Assembly (NCBI GenBank): GCA_028551475.1
Contig: CM052359.1
Span: 23,561,583 to 23,625,582 of the forward strand
DNA: 64,000 bases
Origin: Casuarina equisetifolia
Lineage: Eukaryota > Streptophyta > Magnoliopsida > Fagales > Casuarinaceae
Reading direction: 5' to 3'
The notes beneath the pieces were generated by a model. It was not told where the DNA came from and made no database searches. It worked only from the letters and a program-made list of their open reading frames with translations. Below, in pieces: positions 22,381 to 35,123 of this stretch (the first letter of the stretch is position 1; each line of letters opens with the position of its first letter). The position numbers and the translations under genes were made by a program.

Positions 22381-23463
22381 GGGTAGGTCCTAACAGAAAC
22401 CAAGTAAGCAGGTCTCCGAAACCAAAATAGACTTACAAAGACTAGAGCATAGAAAAAGAGAATGCCTACCGAAAAACTATGAAGGGAGACTATAAGCTAG
22501 AAAGAAGAAAACTGTTTCTGTATTGTATTTTCGATGAACAAAAACAACACTATATGGTTTCCAATTAATGGTTGTTTGAATTTATACTTTTGCCTTGTTA
22601 CTAAATAGTAAATGGATTTTACTTTTTGGTCATTTCTAGTACGGTTAGCAAGATGTATAGCAAATCGAACTAGCTTTCACCGTGGCATTGCTTAAAAGTT
22701 CAGCATCACCTTCATCTGATGCATAGCAATCACTTTGAAGACACAAACCACTTAGCTGTTTTTGCAATTCTATGCATCTCAACACCTTCAATTAAATAAA
22801 TAATATGGAATTCACAATAAACATTATGATCATATGATTATAAGCTATTTCTCTCCTTGCACAACTCATAGTCTCTGAACAGTCATTCCCTCCTTGATTT
22901 TCTAAGGATGCCAAGAAAAAAGTCATTAATTTCTCAAGGGCCAGCAGTATGTAGTTTTTGCTGTGTTTAGGAAAAATTAGTAAGGGGTAAAATAATTATT
23001 TTTTTATTGGAAAAAGAAAAAGATAAAAAATAAAAAAAAATGGAAGAACGAAAATACTGTAGCATCATCTTTATTAGTGAGAAATCCAATTTTTTGTGAA
23101 TGTTTATATTCTCTTGTAACCTTCCTCCATCAGTAAAGAAACCACTCCTTAGGTCATACACGTAGGAAAATTTGCCCAAATCATGTAATTTCCAGTGTTC
23201 TTGGCTTGTTTGATTTATCTTGGTGTGTGCGTGAGTATTTTTATTTAGCATCTACTCTGATACTTTCTACCTTTGATCTAATAGTTTTGACATTAGTTTA
23301 AGAAAACAAAGGTTCAAATTCTCCAAAAGCCATTTCTTTTCTAGTGGTTTTCTCTTTTTGTTACCTTAATGGCTCATCAAATGGCTGAATTTCCTAGTCT
23401 CATACTCATAAATTTCTCATTCTACCTTTATGTGTTAAATCATGATTGTGACCCTAACTTTAA
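22381..23463. other. Unit DNA without a gene
   Basis: No gene is recognised. There are A-rich runs near 23015-23045. Confidence 0.4.
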
Positions 23464-23540
23464 CTGGTTAGACATCCTAGAGGAAGCAGTTGGTGTTAAT
23501 GTGATCTTCCCTCGCTTAGTGGCATGGATCGAAACATTTA
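23464..23540 (+). pseudogene. GST D relic (exon 2 fragment)
   Basis: A short open stretch reads WLDILEEAVGVNVIFPRL followed by VAWIE. It matches the W-L-x-x-L-E-E-x-x-G and FPRLEAWI segments of GST exon 2 in this array, with a few codons missing between them. No exon 1 remains. It is a decayed GST copy. Confidence 0.6.
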
Positions 23541-24010
23541 TATCTTTTTCCTTGTCAATCATTGTTAAATTCAAAAGTCATCAAGTGGATAACGCCATTG
23601 TGTGGATCGAGTGGATATGCCCTACAAGCCAACACCAAACCCACGGACTTTATCTAGTGGAACTTAAATTTGAATAATGAGTAATGACAAATTCAAATAA
23701 CTATCTTTTGTCATGACCCTCTTGTATATTTCCTACATCATGCGTAATATAAAAATATTCGGTGACAGCCTGTCATCCATAAACATAATCTTCTCAGCAA
23801 ACAACAAAGCCATAAAATTTAGGGTCCTACAAAATTTTTGGGCGTAAAGAATGACTTCGTAAGCTAAAGATTAGCATAGTTAATGATGGCTTACAAAGAA
23901 AGCACTTTTATCTTCGTCTTTCTTCATTATCAGCCAGGGAACCTTTTGGATATATACGTACTCAAGGGTAGGAAATAAAGCTACAAGGATGTAGAAGGAA
24001 AACAGGAAGA
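23541..24010. promoter_or_regulatory. Upstream region of GST E
   Basis: The stretch has the same general layout as the promoters of the other GSTs, including GGATATATACGTACTCAAGGG at about 23947-23967. No gene. Confidence 0.4.
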
Positions 24011-27000
24011 ATGGGGGAAATAAAGCTACTAGGAGCTTTGCCTAGTCCATTTGTTTGTAGAGTTATATGGGCTCTTAAACTGAAGGGTATCCAATACGAA
24101 TATATGGAAGAGGATGTAGTATCCAACAAGAGTGAAATTCTCTTGAAGTATAATCTCGTGTATAAAAAGGTTCCGGTGTTTGTTCATGATGGAAAGCCGA
24201 TTACAGAGTCCATCATTATTCTTGAGTTCATTAAAGACACGTGGTCGCAGAATCCCTTGCTTCCTGTTCTGGGCAAAGTTCGCAGAGGACAAGGTAACTC
24301 TTATCTTTTTGACTCTTTTTTTGTTCTTTTTCTTATTCTTTTTCTTGGGTTAAAATACAATTTTCTTATACACATGCGCACCTTGCCCAAGCTTATAATT
24401 CTTATATATGAACCTTGTATGAAGAAGAAGAAAAAAAAAAGAGAAAGGATATGTTATGTTAATTTCATAAACTTGAACAGCAAAGAACTTTTCTAATCTT
24501 AGATGAGAAGTTTGAGATGTGACCACGTCTAATCATATATTTTATATGATTTAGACCTAAAGCCTTGTTGCGTTTTTTTTAGCGGTTGGAGAAGAACAAG
24601 TGAAAGCAGTAAAAGAAGTGCAAGAAGTTCTGAGGACCATAGAAGATGTTAAGGAATGTCGTATATTGTTCTAGCATAATATTAGGCCATTTGATATTAT
24701 GTAGATATTTTCTTAATTATTATTTTCCTTGTATAGTTTCACTCTAGGTCTATATAGAGACCATTTGTTGTATATTGTAATCACTGCAGTGTCAATAGAA
24801 AAAGAGTTTCCCCACACTTGGTATCACTTTGTTACATGGTATTCGAAACCAACACAGTCTAATACGCTTTCGCCCTATTTTTTCCTTATTTTTTTCTCCA
24901 AGTTTGTTAGGACGTCTCTTTATTGCATTTTTTTCCTTTCTTACCCTCACCTCATCTCACATTTCCAGATATACCCCGTGTTAACCCTAGCTGTCATCTT
25001 TTTTAATTTTTGAAAATACCCCCGCCCCCTTTTTGAATTACCAATTTACCACTCTAACCCTAGTCACCATCCCTTCTATCCCGACCACTAATCTCTGCTG
25101 TCCTCATGGCTTCAACCACCGTACCTCAACCTAATTCGACTGTAAATCTAGCTTCTTCCACCGTCAATAACCTTAATTCTGCCACTAATCCCTCTGTTAA
25201 CCCTCCCGTTGCCCCAATCTGTGACCTCTACTACTTTTCGATTGCTGATTTGCAAGCCAGCTCCATCGTTCCTCACCGCCTTGTCGGTGAGGTGAACACA
25301 ATTTGGGCTTAACAGGTTTACACTGTTTACCTCGCCCGCAACAAACTTGGTTTTCTTATTGGCGACCTCCGATGACCGACCGACGATCTTGGTGAAATCG
25401 TCGCAGTCAAATCTTGGCTTGTCAACTCCATCGAACGCTTGCTTGAGTGCCTAGTCTCTTGCATGAAGTTTGTCTCTAAAATCTGGGAACTTCTAGCCGA
25501 TTCTTTTGCCAAAGTTTCAGGCACCCAACGTTACAGACTTCGTTAGGCAATCTCCGATTTGCATCTGGCTAGTGGCTACACTACCACCGAACTCACAGAT
25601 TTCTTCATTAGCCTCAAAGACCTTTAAAGCGATCTCAAGACTCAGAAGCCGTAGATACGCTGTGATTGCAGCTTCTACACCTGCAAAATCAACGATCGGC
25701 TCCATGATCGTGAACAAGAAGAGAGATCTATGAAATTCCTCATGGGTTTCCCTGAGGAATTCCAGAATCTGAGAACTCAGATTCTTTCTCGTGACACCTT
25801 ACCTTCATTAAAGTGAACCTACGCTCTTTCTAAGCAATAAATCCACCAGCGAAATGGAGCTTTTGCTAGTGATGCTGCTAGATTTCACAGCCTCCATCTC
25901 TCCTCCGGTGATGGCGACTCACTGTGGTCTCCTCAACCTCACGGGTCGAGCAACTCCACGTGGGCATCTAAGAATTGGGCTGTTTGCAAGTCTGACCTGC
26001 CTCCTGCGGGTGGACGTGCTCAGCCCACGGGTGCCCATTCCTCTGGGTCTTCATTTTGACCCGTGGGTCTATACCCACTGCAAGAAAACAGGCCATGTCC
26101 GTGAGGCCTATTTCCTGCTAGTTGGGTACCCGCCCAATTGGCAACCCAAGCAACGGGCTGGATTACGTCGCCGGTCTCATGGGCCTGGCCCAACAGCTCA
26201 TAATTCAGCCACTAATTTCTCTATTTTTTCTACAGATTCCCCATTTTTTATGGTCTCATATGGTGGGCTTCATTCGGGCCCTGCTTCACCACCTCTTCCT
26301 AGCCTTGGTTTATTGGGCCATAGCCCTCCTACCCCTAGCAATGTATTTGGTAGGCCTTCTGGCCTCATTTTGACCTCTGATCAGCAAGACAAACTCCTCT
26401 CCATGTTGAATCAAGTGGGCCCCACAAACTCTAGCGCCAACTTCACAAGTATTCATTCCTCTTTGACCTTAATTACTTCCAATTAGATTATCAATTCAGG
26501 GGCTAGTGACCATATTGTATGTGATTTATGACATATAAACTCATATTATCCATGTGCCTCTCCCCTTTTTATCCGATTACCCGGTCAAACCCGTAGCCCT
26601 GCTACCCATATTGGCTAACTTCGACCCAGCCCCTAGTTACATTTACGCCATATTTTATATGCTCCTCATTTTCATTATAATCTTTTATCTATTCGTAAAC
26701 TAACCCGATAACAATTGTGTGGCTTTATTTTTTGATAATTTCTGTGCCTTTCAGGACTATACGACTAGGGCGCTGATAGGGCTCGACAAGGCTTAAGGGG
26801 GACTTTATTTTCTTTACAATGTTATTCCAAAAAATTTTCATTCTGAATTTTTTGAATATTTGTCTTTTATTTTGAACGTTAATTGAACTTCCAAGCAGCC
26901 CCTTGCTTGTAATTCTATTTTAAATAATGAATATTTTTTTTGGCATCAATGCCTTGGACACTTTTCTTTAAAGTCTTATTTTGCCAATGGGAAAACCATA

Positions 27001-30000
27001 TCTTGCCCTAATTTTTTCTTTTGCGCAGTTTGCCCCTTGGCTAAACAAACCCGTGTTCCTTTTCCCTCTCGCACAACCGCTACCACTTCTATTTTTTATC
27101 TTGTCCACATAGACCTTTGGGGCCCTCATCACCATCCTACCCATGATGGGGCACGTTATTTTTTAACAATTGTTGATGATTTTTCACTTGCCACTTGGAC
27201 TTTTCTCCTCCATTACAAAAGTCAAGTTTTTTTTAAAATTTAATCTTTCCTTTCTATGGCTCACACTCAATTTGGTGCTACTGTCAAGCGTATCTGCTCT
27301 GACAACAGCACCGAATTCTTTTCCACTGAATGCTCTTCCTACCTTCGTTCTCGCAATATCATCCATGAAAGTTCTTGCATTTATACCCCCCAACAAAATG
27401 GGGTGGTCAAACATAAGCATCACCATCTTTTAGATGTTGCCCTTGCCTTACTTTTTCAAGCACATCTTCCTCCTCCCTTTTGGGGCAAATGCATCCTCAT
27501 GGCCACTTATCTTATCAATCGTCTTCCATCTTCCTTTCTTCAGGGCATCACTCCTATGAGCGTTTATTCGATACCCGACCTCTCCTTGATCATTTACGTG
27601 TTTTTGGTTGCCAATGTTACACCACCACCTTGGGTGCTCGTGACAAATTTAGTCCTCGTGCCATCTCTTGTGTTTTTATTAGACATCCCTCTTATCAAAA
27701 GAGTTATAAACTTTTTTATCCTACCACTGGCTAAATTTTTATCAGTCGTGATGTCATTTTTTGTGAAGATGTTTTTCCTTTTGCTTTGCAAGTTTCTCCT
27801 TCGTCCCTCAAAGGCTTGGTTGTCCCATTTACCCCTATCATACCTCTTGAGGAACCTTACTCTCCTTCTACTTTACCAGTTGATAAGCTTCACTTTCCTT
27901 ATGACTTTTTTTCTACCCCTGACCTTTCAGTTCCCAATTCCTCTACTACCCCTCTCCCTTCACCCATATATATTCCAGCTTGTCCTTCTTGATCCTTTCC
28001 TACGCCTACGGCCTCACCTTTGAACCTGACACACCACCTTCGCTTCCCATCGTTTGTCATTCTAGCCGCTCAACTAAACCCCCATTTGGAGCACTGACTA
28101 TCTTTGTCCTACCTTACCATCATCTTCCTACCTTTATCCTATTTCTAACTTTATTTCCTTGGACCAATGTCATCCTCAGCACCGCCATTTTGTCGCTTCC
28201 ATCTCTACCATTCCTGAACCCACCTACTACATGAGGCTATTAAAAACCCCCACGAGGTCACTGCCATGGATAATGAGCTTGCTGCCCTTAAAGTTAATCA
28301 TACTTGGGATGTGGTCCCATTACCCCCTGGTCATCGTTCCATTGGTTACAAGTGGGTCTACAAGGTCAAAAACTGTGTTGATGGTTCTGTTGAGCGATAT
28401 AAAGCCCGTCTCGTCACCAAAGGCTACAATCAACATGAAGGTTTTGACTATTAGGATACTTTCTCACTTATTGCCAAGCATGTCACCATTCGCCTTCTTA
28501 TTATTATTACTTTAGTGCATCATTGGCCCTTATTCCAGATGGATGTTCAGAATACTTTTCTTCATGGTAATCTTCCTGAGAAGGTATATATGGCTCTTCC
28601 CCCTGGATTTCGCAATCAGGGGAAGGGACTTGTATGTCGATTGCGAAAATCCTTGTATGGTCTCAAGCAAGTCTTTCGTTAGTGGAATGCAAAATTTACT
28701 ACAGCCCTCCTTGCCTATGGTTTTTAGCAGTCTTGGCATGATTATTCTCTCTTCACCAAATCTCAAGGAAGTTCTTTTGTTGCCCTACTAATTTATGTTG
28801 ATAACATTTTGATCACAGGAAACAACAAGGCCGCCATATCTAATTTAAAAAACTATTTGCACTATACATTTTCCATGAAGGATCTTGGATAGTCGAAGTT
28901 TTTTCTTGGCATTGAGATTGCTTGATCTCCATATGGCATTTCCTTAAGTCAATGAAAATATACTTTGGAGCTCATTTCTGAGGCAGGACTAACAGGATCC
29001 AAGCCATCAATAATTCCTATGGAGCAAAACAAAAAGTTCATAAGTGTTGAATATGATGCAAGTTCCAAAGAAGACATTCATGATCCACCACTTGAAGATC
29101 CTTCCACTTATCAACATCTGGTTGGGAGATTAATCTACCTTACTCTCACTAGACTAGACATCACCTTCCTAGTACAACTACTCAATCAGTTTATGCATAA
29201 ACCAAAATAGTTACACATGGAGGCAGCTATAAAAGTCATCCGCTATCTTAAGAGCTATCTAGGCCTCGGACTTATATTTCCCTCAACATCAAAATTGGAG
29301 CTTAGAGCCTATTGTGATCTAGATTACAGTACTTGTCCTATGACGCGTCGATCAACCATGGGCTTCTGTATAATGCTTAGCAATTCTATGGTATCTTGGC
29401 GCTCCAAGAAACAACCCACTGTCTTTTTATCTTCTACAGAAGCTGAGTATCAACCTATGCAAGTTACTAGTTGTGAAATAGTCTAGATAATGGGGTTACT
29501 ACATGATTTTGATTTTTATCTTCAACAGCTAGCTTTACTCTATTGTGATAATGAAGCAACAGAGAAGATTGCGGCAAATATGATATTTCATGAGAGAACC
29601 AAACATATAGAAATTAATTGCCATTATGTGAGAGAAAAATTACAATAAGGAATCATTTCAACTGGTCACATATCTACCAAAGAATAGCCTGCGGACTTGT
29701 TTACTAAAGCTCTTTGTAGCAGGCAGCATTGACATCTTTTCTCCAAGCTTGGAGTATTTAATCTATTCAAATCTTTGGCTTAAGGGGAAGTGTTAAGGAA
29801 TGTCGTATATTGTTTTAGCATAATATTAGGCCATTTGATATTATGTAGATATTTCTTTAATTATTATTCTCCTTGTATAGTTTCACTCTAGGTCTATATA
29901 AAGACCATTTGTTGTATATTGTAATCACTGCAGTGTCAATAGAAAGATAGTTTCCCCACACTCGGTATCACTTTGTTACAAAAGAGCATGGCCTTGGGGA

Positions 30001-30253
30001 AAAGAAGTTTTTTGGTGGCAATGATATTGGACTGCCTGACCTGGCTTTTGGTTGGTTAGCTCACTGGCTACAGGTCATGGAAGAAGTGGTCGGGGCTAAA
30101 GTGTTGGAACCTAATAGCTTCCCACACTTGGAGGCGTGGATCAAAAACTTCAGAGAAATTCCTATAATCAAAGAGAACCTTCCTAATCACGATACACTAG
30201 TGAACTTTTTTAAGGGTCGAAGGGAATCCTTCCTCTCCTCAGCAGCATCCTAA
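24011..30253 (+). pseudogene. Tau-class GST E, deleted in exon 1 and split by Copia II
   Basis: Exon 1 (24011 to about 24291) begins [18 protein letters not shown]. Near 24270 it lacks 29 bases compared with the other copies (the [10 protein letters not shown] region), which shifts the frame. Exon 2 starts at about 24555 or 24583 and is interrupted at 24646 by Copia II. It resumes at 29981 and stays open to TAA 30251-30253 ([20 protein letters not shown]..., ending SFLSSAAS). The flanks GAAGA and AAAGA are the target duplication inside the codons for the I-E-E-H segment. The gene is dead. Confidence 0.85.
24647..29980 (+). mobile_element. Decayed Ty1/Copia element II inside GST E exon 2
   Basis: The 190-bp LTRs (24647-24836 and 29791-29980) both run TGTTAAGGAA...CTTTGTTACA and differ at about eight sites by eye. 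TGGTATTCGAAACC follows the 5' LTR as a degenerate primer site, and TAAGGGGAAG precedes the 3' LTR. Remnants in order: gag (from 25106, MASTTVPQPN, many stops); integrase core (VHIDLWGPHH near 27103; D-N-S-T-E-F and PQQNG near 27300-27400); reverse transcriptase ([10 protein letters not shown] near 28346; IYVDNILITG near 28792); RNase H (LRAYCDLDYSTCP near 29302; LSSTEAEYQ near 29430). Stops and frameshifts throughout show that it is inactive. Confidence 0.92.
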
Positions 30254-31867
30254 ACTTTAGAGCCATCGCAGTTTGCTATACAACATCATCCATGCGATCT
30301 CTGGATTTGTTTTTCGAGTAATAAAAAGCCAAAAAAGTTGTTTCTTTAGGACACACACATCCCTGGTGTGTGGAGATTGATATTCGTGGCTTTTAGCATA
30401 TCAACTATGGTGTATTGTTTATCTAGTCACTTTAATTGACAAAGTTTTGTTGTTTATCCTTATTTGAACTTCTCTCGGTCCATTTGTTTTTTCAATCATA
30501 GTATAGAACATAGAGGAACGAGCTCCAAGTATGGAACTAAGATAAAAACAAGGCATACATATTAAACGAGAAAACTAAGACAAACCAACCATATTTTTAA
30601 TAATAAAAGTCTCAAATAAAATGAACAGGATAAGAGATTGTACAAAAAAATCAATTGGATTGTCTTCCTCATCATTATTCCCTTGTTTTGTTATCATATT
30701 AAACTTTCACATGTACAAAGAAGCGTAAAGAACAAGAAAAGGAATAAAACTTTGTAGTTTACTTGCATCAAAGTCACATACATCCTTTTGTACTCTTTTT
30801 ACCTAGTTCATTTTTTTTTCTTTTACTACATATTTTCACATGTGCTAACTTTATGTAGTTTTGGCATTAGTTTCGAGAGCAAATGTTTAAATTTCCCTTT
30901 TTGTTACCCTTAACAATTTATTACTTAGGGTGAAAATTGGTATAACATTAAGACTCCATAGAATAAATTGCTTTTGAAGATCTACTTGCTTCCAAGAGTC
31001 TTTCTCTTCTTTTATGGGATACTTTCACTTAATCCCTCTTTTAAATTGCAGTAATTCTTACAAGATTTCTAAATTATATCTCCCTCTTGCCCCCCTAAAA
31101 GCCACTTTTAGGCCTTGCACACCCCTTACAATCTATGCCTCTTGTTGTCGCACCATTTCACCTCTCTAAGTCTCTTTGCCGCATTTGAGGCTACTAAACT
31201 ACTCTAATTTCCATCCTTTTTAACTTCTTCTGGCCTCATTGTAACTCTAGCCTCCTTCGGCCTCATTGCTTCTTTAGGTCTTCTTAGGCCTCCCCATGCT
31301 TTAAGCCTTTGGGCTAATCACAACATAAGACCCCTTCGCACCTTTAGTCTCCTTGGGCGTCATCGTGTTTCCTTGTGACTTTAGGCTTCTCATGGGCCAC
31401 ATTGTGCCTTTGGACCCACAGCTAGGCCTTATTGTGCCTATAAGCCTCCTTCAAGCCTTTTATCGGCCTAACTTATGACACCAAAAAAACTTGAATCTTG
31501 AAATCAGGTTATGCTAGTTTGAATCAAGTCCTTACTTGCCATATAAACATACCTCGTAAGATACGTCACTGGAAATTCCATGAATATCCTCAAACAGAAC
31601 TTGTATCCAGCTTGAAATTACAGAATTTCAAAGTTACCGTGGCGTGTGTTTTCTTGCGATGCCATCACAGCTTGAAGATTTTGTTCGTGTCTCGTTGTAA
31701 AATTTTCATGTCATAGCAAAGCAGGTTCCTTATAAGTTGCCTATGAATTATATATTTATTTGCGAAAGTCAAGTAACGTGTTACCATCGCCAAGGCCCGT
31801 CTAGGCGTTGCCTGACGAATTTAAGATGTCTTGAGGGGTGGTGGTTGCTGATTTGGTAGATTTCCAT
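30254..31867. other. Unit DNA without a gene
   Basis: 3' flank of GST E followed by the same intergenic block seen in units 1 and 3. No gene is recognised. Confidence 0.5.
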
Positions 31868-32165
31868 AGTTAAAAGGTCAAAAGTCTAATTCAAGAGTTA
31901 GTTTAAAAAGAGGGTTCTTTTTTAATTTATACTTAATTTCAGAAATCTTAATTTTCAATTCGTATATTAAACATTATAGGGCTCAAAGTTGCACAAAATT
32001 GAATTAGATTCAACATAAATTCTGATATTAAATTAAAAGGTTTAAATGTTCAATCTAAAAGTTAATTTAATGGTTAAAAAGTTCTCTTTTAATTTATATT
32101 TCACTTCAAAGATTTTATTTTTCAATATGAGATTCTTAACTTCCACACATCCATTAATGTGTTAA
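31868..32165. repeat. Unit-2-specific AT-rich insertion with an internal duplication
   Basis: Units 1 and 3 lack this segment. It contains two diverged copies, roughly 140 bp apart, of a block running AAAAGGT...AGTTAATTTAA...TTTTAATTTATA...TTTCA. Similar AT-rich blocks occur near 51870-52120, suggesting a dispersed low-complexity element. No terminal inverted repeats were confirmed. Confidence 0.45.
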
Positions 32166-32672
32166 ATCATTAAATATTGGCAATAATTCAAACACAAATT
32201 TGGCACATACGAGCCTTCTTTATTGTATCAACTACACTTGAGAAGATTGGTGAAAGAAGAATATGAGTGTATTTCCTTTCTCTTGGTCAAATTTATTTTT
32301 AGAGGGTGGATAGAAAGTTACTGGAAATAATGTGTAAGGGCATCGAAGGAGGTAGTAATAATTAGACTATCTTCAAGTTTTGTAAACTTTACTTATGATT
32401 CAATGGAAAACTTCCCCGACTTCCTTCTTCGTGAATTTGCATGGTAATCATAGGTCACTTTCGCAAGGACAAGAATTAAGAAAGTGTAGGACGACTTCGG
32501 ACCCTAACAACACCTAGCTTTCAGTTGAAAAAAGGAAGCCGTGGATCACTCCGGCGGTGTTGGACCGCCGCAAAGTTTCAAGAGTTTAGGTGTGAAAATC
32601 TTGACGTGACGAAAATTGCGGCTGTGAAGGAGATGACTGAGAAGTAAAGAGTATACTTTGATGGGGCTACCA

Positions 32673-33010
32673 TTGGCGACCTTTCATTCTCAAGGTTTTG
32701 CTTTGGTTCAAAAGTGCGTTCCAAGCCCATCAGAAAAGTACAGAAAAAGTTCTATGTATTGAATTCAGTTCAAATTCCTTGCGACTGAGAAACCCGAAAC
32801 GTAACGCGCAAGGCAGTCATTCGAGGGACCTATGAATCAAAGGATCCATCGATGGTCGCTGCTCCTCCGGCAAGCCTAAATGTATTGGAAGCAGCCGTTC
32901 GAGGCTGCTCGGATCGATCAGGTTGCACTTAATAAAATCCGTACTTTGCCGCCGATACCATCAAAAAACTTGGTGGAATGCCGTGATGAGCTAAAAGGTA
33001 TCGGTAGCTA
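32673..33010 (+). pseudogene. Relic plastid-targeted-like exon, copy 2
   Basis: Homologous to 6630-6990 and 39205-39560. Substitutions and indels break the frame. Confidence 0.35.
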
Positions 33011-33522
33011 GTAAGCGAAGCCGACCGGTTCGAAGAAGGAATGATTAGTTTTGACAAATTATTTTGCCATCCATTAATAGTTAATATCAAAGCCTCGAGC
33101 TCGATGATCAAATTGTGAAAGTCAAGAGTTTTACAAGTTCAACCAATCTCTTAAATTTCTAATCTATTACATTTAAAATAAAATGAATAAAAATAGATTT
33201 AGTAGTTTCAAAGTTTTGAGAATAGAGCCATTATTATCTAGATTAAAAATGATTTAATGAGTAATATCTTATTACGTAAGAGATTAAGACCAATGAATTG
33301 TATTAAACATTTACATAAGCTTTACATATGTATTTGTAATATGATTTCATAATATATATATATATATAATTCAACAAGAAAGTTATTACAAGTAAAGCAC
33401 AAGCAGAAAAGAAGAAGGACAAAGATCTAACTTTAAATATCATCCATCTTATAGTATCATCTAGAGAAACCATGCTATGACAAGACCAACCACTATTAGA
33501 GCAGATGAAAGGGGGGGAACTA
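33011..33522. other. AT-rich 3' flank of peptide gene 2
   Basis: Contains a (TA)n run at about 33351-33367. No gene is recognised. Confidence 0.5.
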
Positions 33523-34176
33523 TTACAATTCTGCTTTAGGAGTAACAGTATAACCATTGGCTTTAGCCACGGGTCGACCAGGGATATAAGTGGGAGGGTT
33601 TCGCTGCGATGGAGGAAGAGGAGTTCTCTCCAGTGAGCCTAGCAAATGCCTGACATGGTGATCCGGACTGGCCGGCGATGGAGCCCTAACAAAAGCATCC
33701 TTCATTGTGTTAAAGGATGGAGCAACAGTATGACCGTGGGGATTGGCCATGGGTCGACCAGGGATATAAGTGGGAGGGTTTCGCTGCGATGGAGGAAGAG
33801 GAGTTCTCTCTAGTGAGCCTAGCAAATGCCTGACATGTTGATCCAGATTCGCCGGCGATGGAGGCCTAACAAAAGCATCCTTCATTGTGTCAAAGTATGG
33901 AGCAACAGTATGACCACCGCGTTTAGGTGCGGGTGGACGGGGGATATATGTGTGATGGTTTCGCTCTGATGGAGGAACAGGAGTCCTCTCCAATGAGCCA
34001 AGCAGATGCCTGACATATTGACTCAGATTGGTCGGCGATGAAGGCCGGGCAGAATCCCTTTTCAGTGAATCAAGCGACTGAGCAACATGGTGACCCAAAA
34101 TGGTGCTCTGACTGCTTGTTGCACTAGAGAGGAGCAGTACCAGCAGAGTACTCACTGCAATACATAATTCATTCAT
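33523..34176 (-). CDS. Peptide gene 2: CEP-like/IDA-like repeat precursor (217 aa)
   Basis: The start at 34176 (MNELCIAVSTLLVLLLSS) gives a signal peptide like those of the paralogs. The upstream in-frame start at 34230 was rejected because it adds a non-conserved leader. Three module pairs follow. CEP-like: ARPSSPTNLSQYVRH, VRPPSPANLDQHVRH, VRAPSPASPDHHVRH. IDA-like: PVPPSERNHHTYIPRPP and PLPPSQRNPPTYIPGRP (twice). The linkers end in A-P-x-F-x-T-M-K-D. The frame is intact and the protein is expected to be secreted. Only 41 bases of its own upstream DNA remain before homology to the paralogs stops at about 34217. The TATA block seen upstream of genes 1 and 3 is therefore missing, and expression may depend on the abutting GST promoter DNA. 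Receptor and function are unknown. Confidence 0.75.
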   Translation of the reverse strand: MNELCIAVSTLLVLLLSSATSSQSTILGHHVAQSLDSLKRDSARPSSPTNLSQYVRHLLGSLERTPVPPSERNHHTYIPRPPAPKRGGHTVAPYFDTMKDAFVRPPSPANLDQHVRHLLGSLERTPLPPSQRNPPTYIPGRPMANPHGHTVAPSFNTMKDAFVRAPSPASPDHHVRHLLGSLERTPLPPSQRNPPTYIPGRPVAKANGYTVTPKAEL

Positions 34177-34216
34177 TCTCACCCGCTCGAGGATAGAGCT
34201 AGGATGTTTGTATTTC

Positions 34217-34434
34217 CGTGTCACAATCATCTCCTTTGTTTAAACTTCCGGAAAACAAAACATTATTCGACCACAACACCAACCCACGGATGCCCTCAGA
34301 AAAATTTGATCAGTAAGATAGATTCAGTAAACTATCTCTTGTCATTACTTCCCATCGAATCATTGGCAATCTCAAAACTCCATAGAGAGGATATATATGT
34401 ACTAAGGGTAGGAAGTAAAGCTACAAGGAAGAAG
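34217..34434. promoter_or_regulatory. GST promoter segment fused to peptide gene 2
   Basis: From 34218 the DNA matches the upstream region of GST A and G and not the peptide-gene upstream region. It includes GGATATATATGT at about 34390. The solo LTR at 34435 now separates it from GST F. Confidence 0.65.
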
Positions 34435-35123
34435 TGTTGGGTTGGTCCAGCCCATATTCGGGGACTTATTATTGGGTCCAATTAGGGTAATGTGGCCCTA
34501 AGGTTGAAAAGGAAAAATATAGGATTTTTTCTTTAAGAGAAGAGGTGAGTGGCCGTCAAAGAAAAGAGAGAGAGAGAAAAGAAAATAGCAGAATTTCGCA
34601 GGAATTAGAGGACCTGCGCAGCAGTTGATCAAACGTCTGATCAAGGTCGATCCGTGGTTCGATTGAGCTGATTTTTTGTCAGCAGGTTCGGGATTGGGTG
34701 TTCTTCATTGTGAAGGGTTGGATCGTCGTTTGGAGCTCTTGAAGTCAGCAGATTGTGGTCGAAAATCTGAGTGATATTTCTCTAACTTTTTCTTGGTTAA
34801 GTTGTTGTTTACAACTTCTTTCTTTACTATTTATTGGTGATTCTATTATTGTTGAATCAGTGAATCTTAGTCATGTTGCTATTGTTAAGGACTTGATTGG
34901 GTTGTAACCTAACGATTGATATAGTGGAGATTTGGGTGGACTCTGTGATCGGTCCCGTGGTTTTTTATCCTTCACATTGGAGGAGTTTTTTCCACGTAAA
35001 AATTCTTTTGTGTTGATTGTGATTTACTTATTTTACTTGTGATTCAAATACATCGTTGGTGTTTTAGTATTTCCTCATAGGTTCAATTAAAGTGGGAAAC
35101 TTTATACGTCGTTTTTCCCTTCA
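34435..35123. mobile_element. Solo LTR (689 bp) in the 5' leader of GST F
   Basis: It runs TGTTGGGTTGG...TTTTTCCCTTCA and is flanked by AGAAG on both sides (34430-34434, 35124-35128). GST A has one uninterrupted AAGAAGAAGG here. The interior has no coding capacity. This is the product of recombination between the two LTRs of a full element, leaving a single LTR 21 bases before the GST F start codon. Confidence 0.88.
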
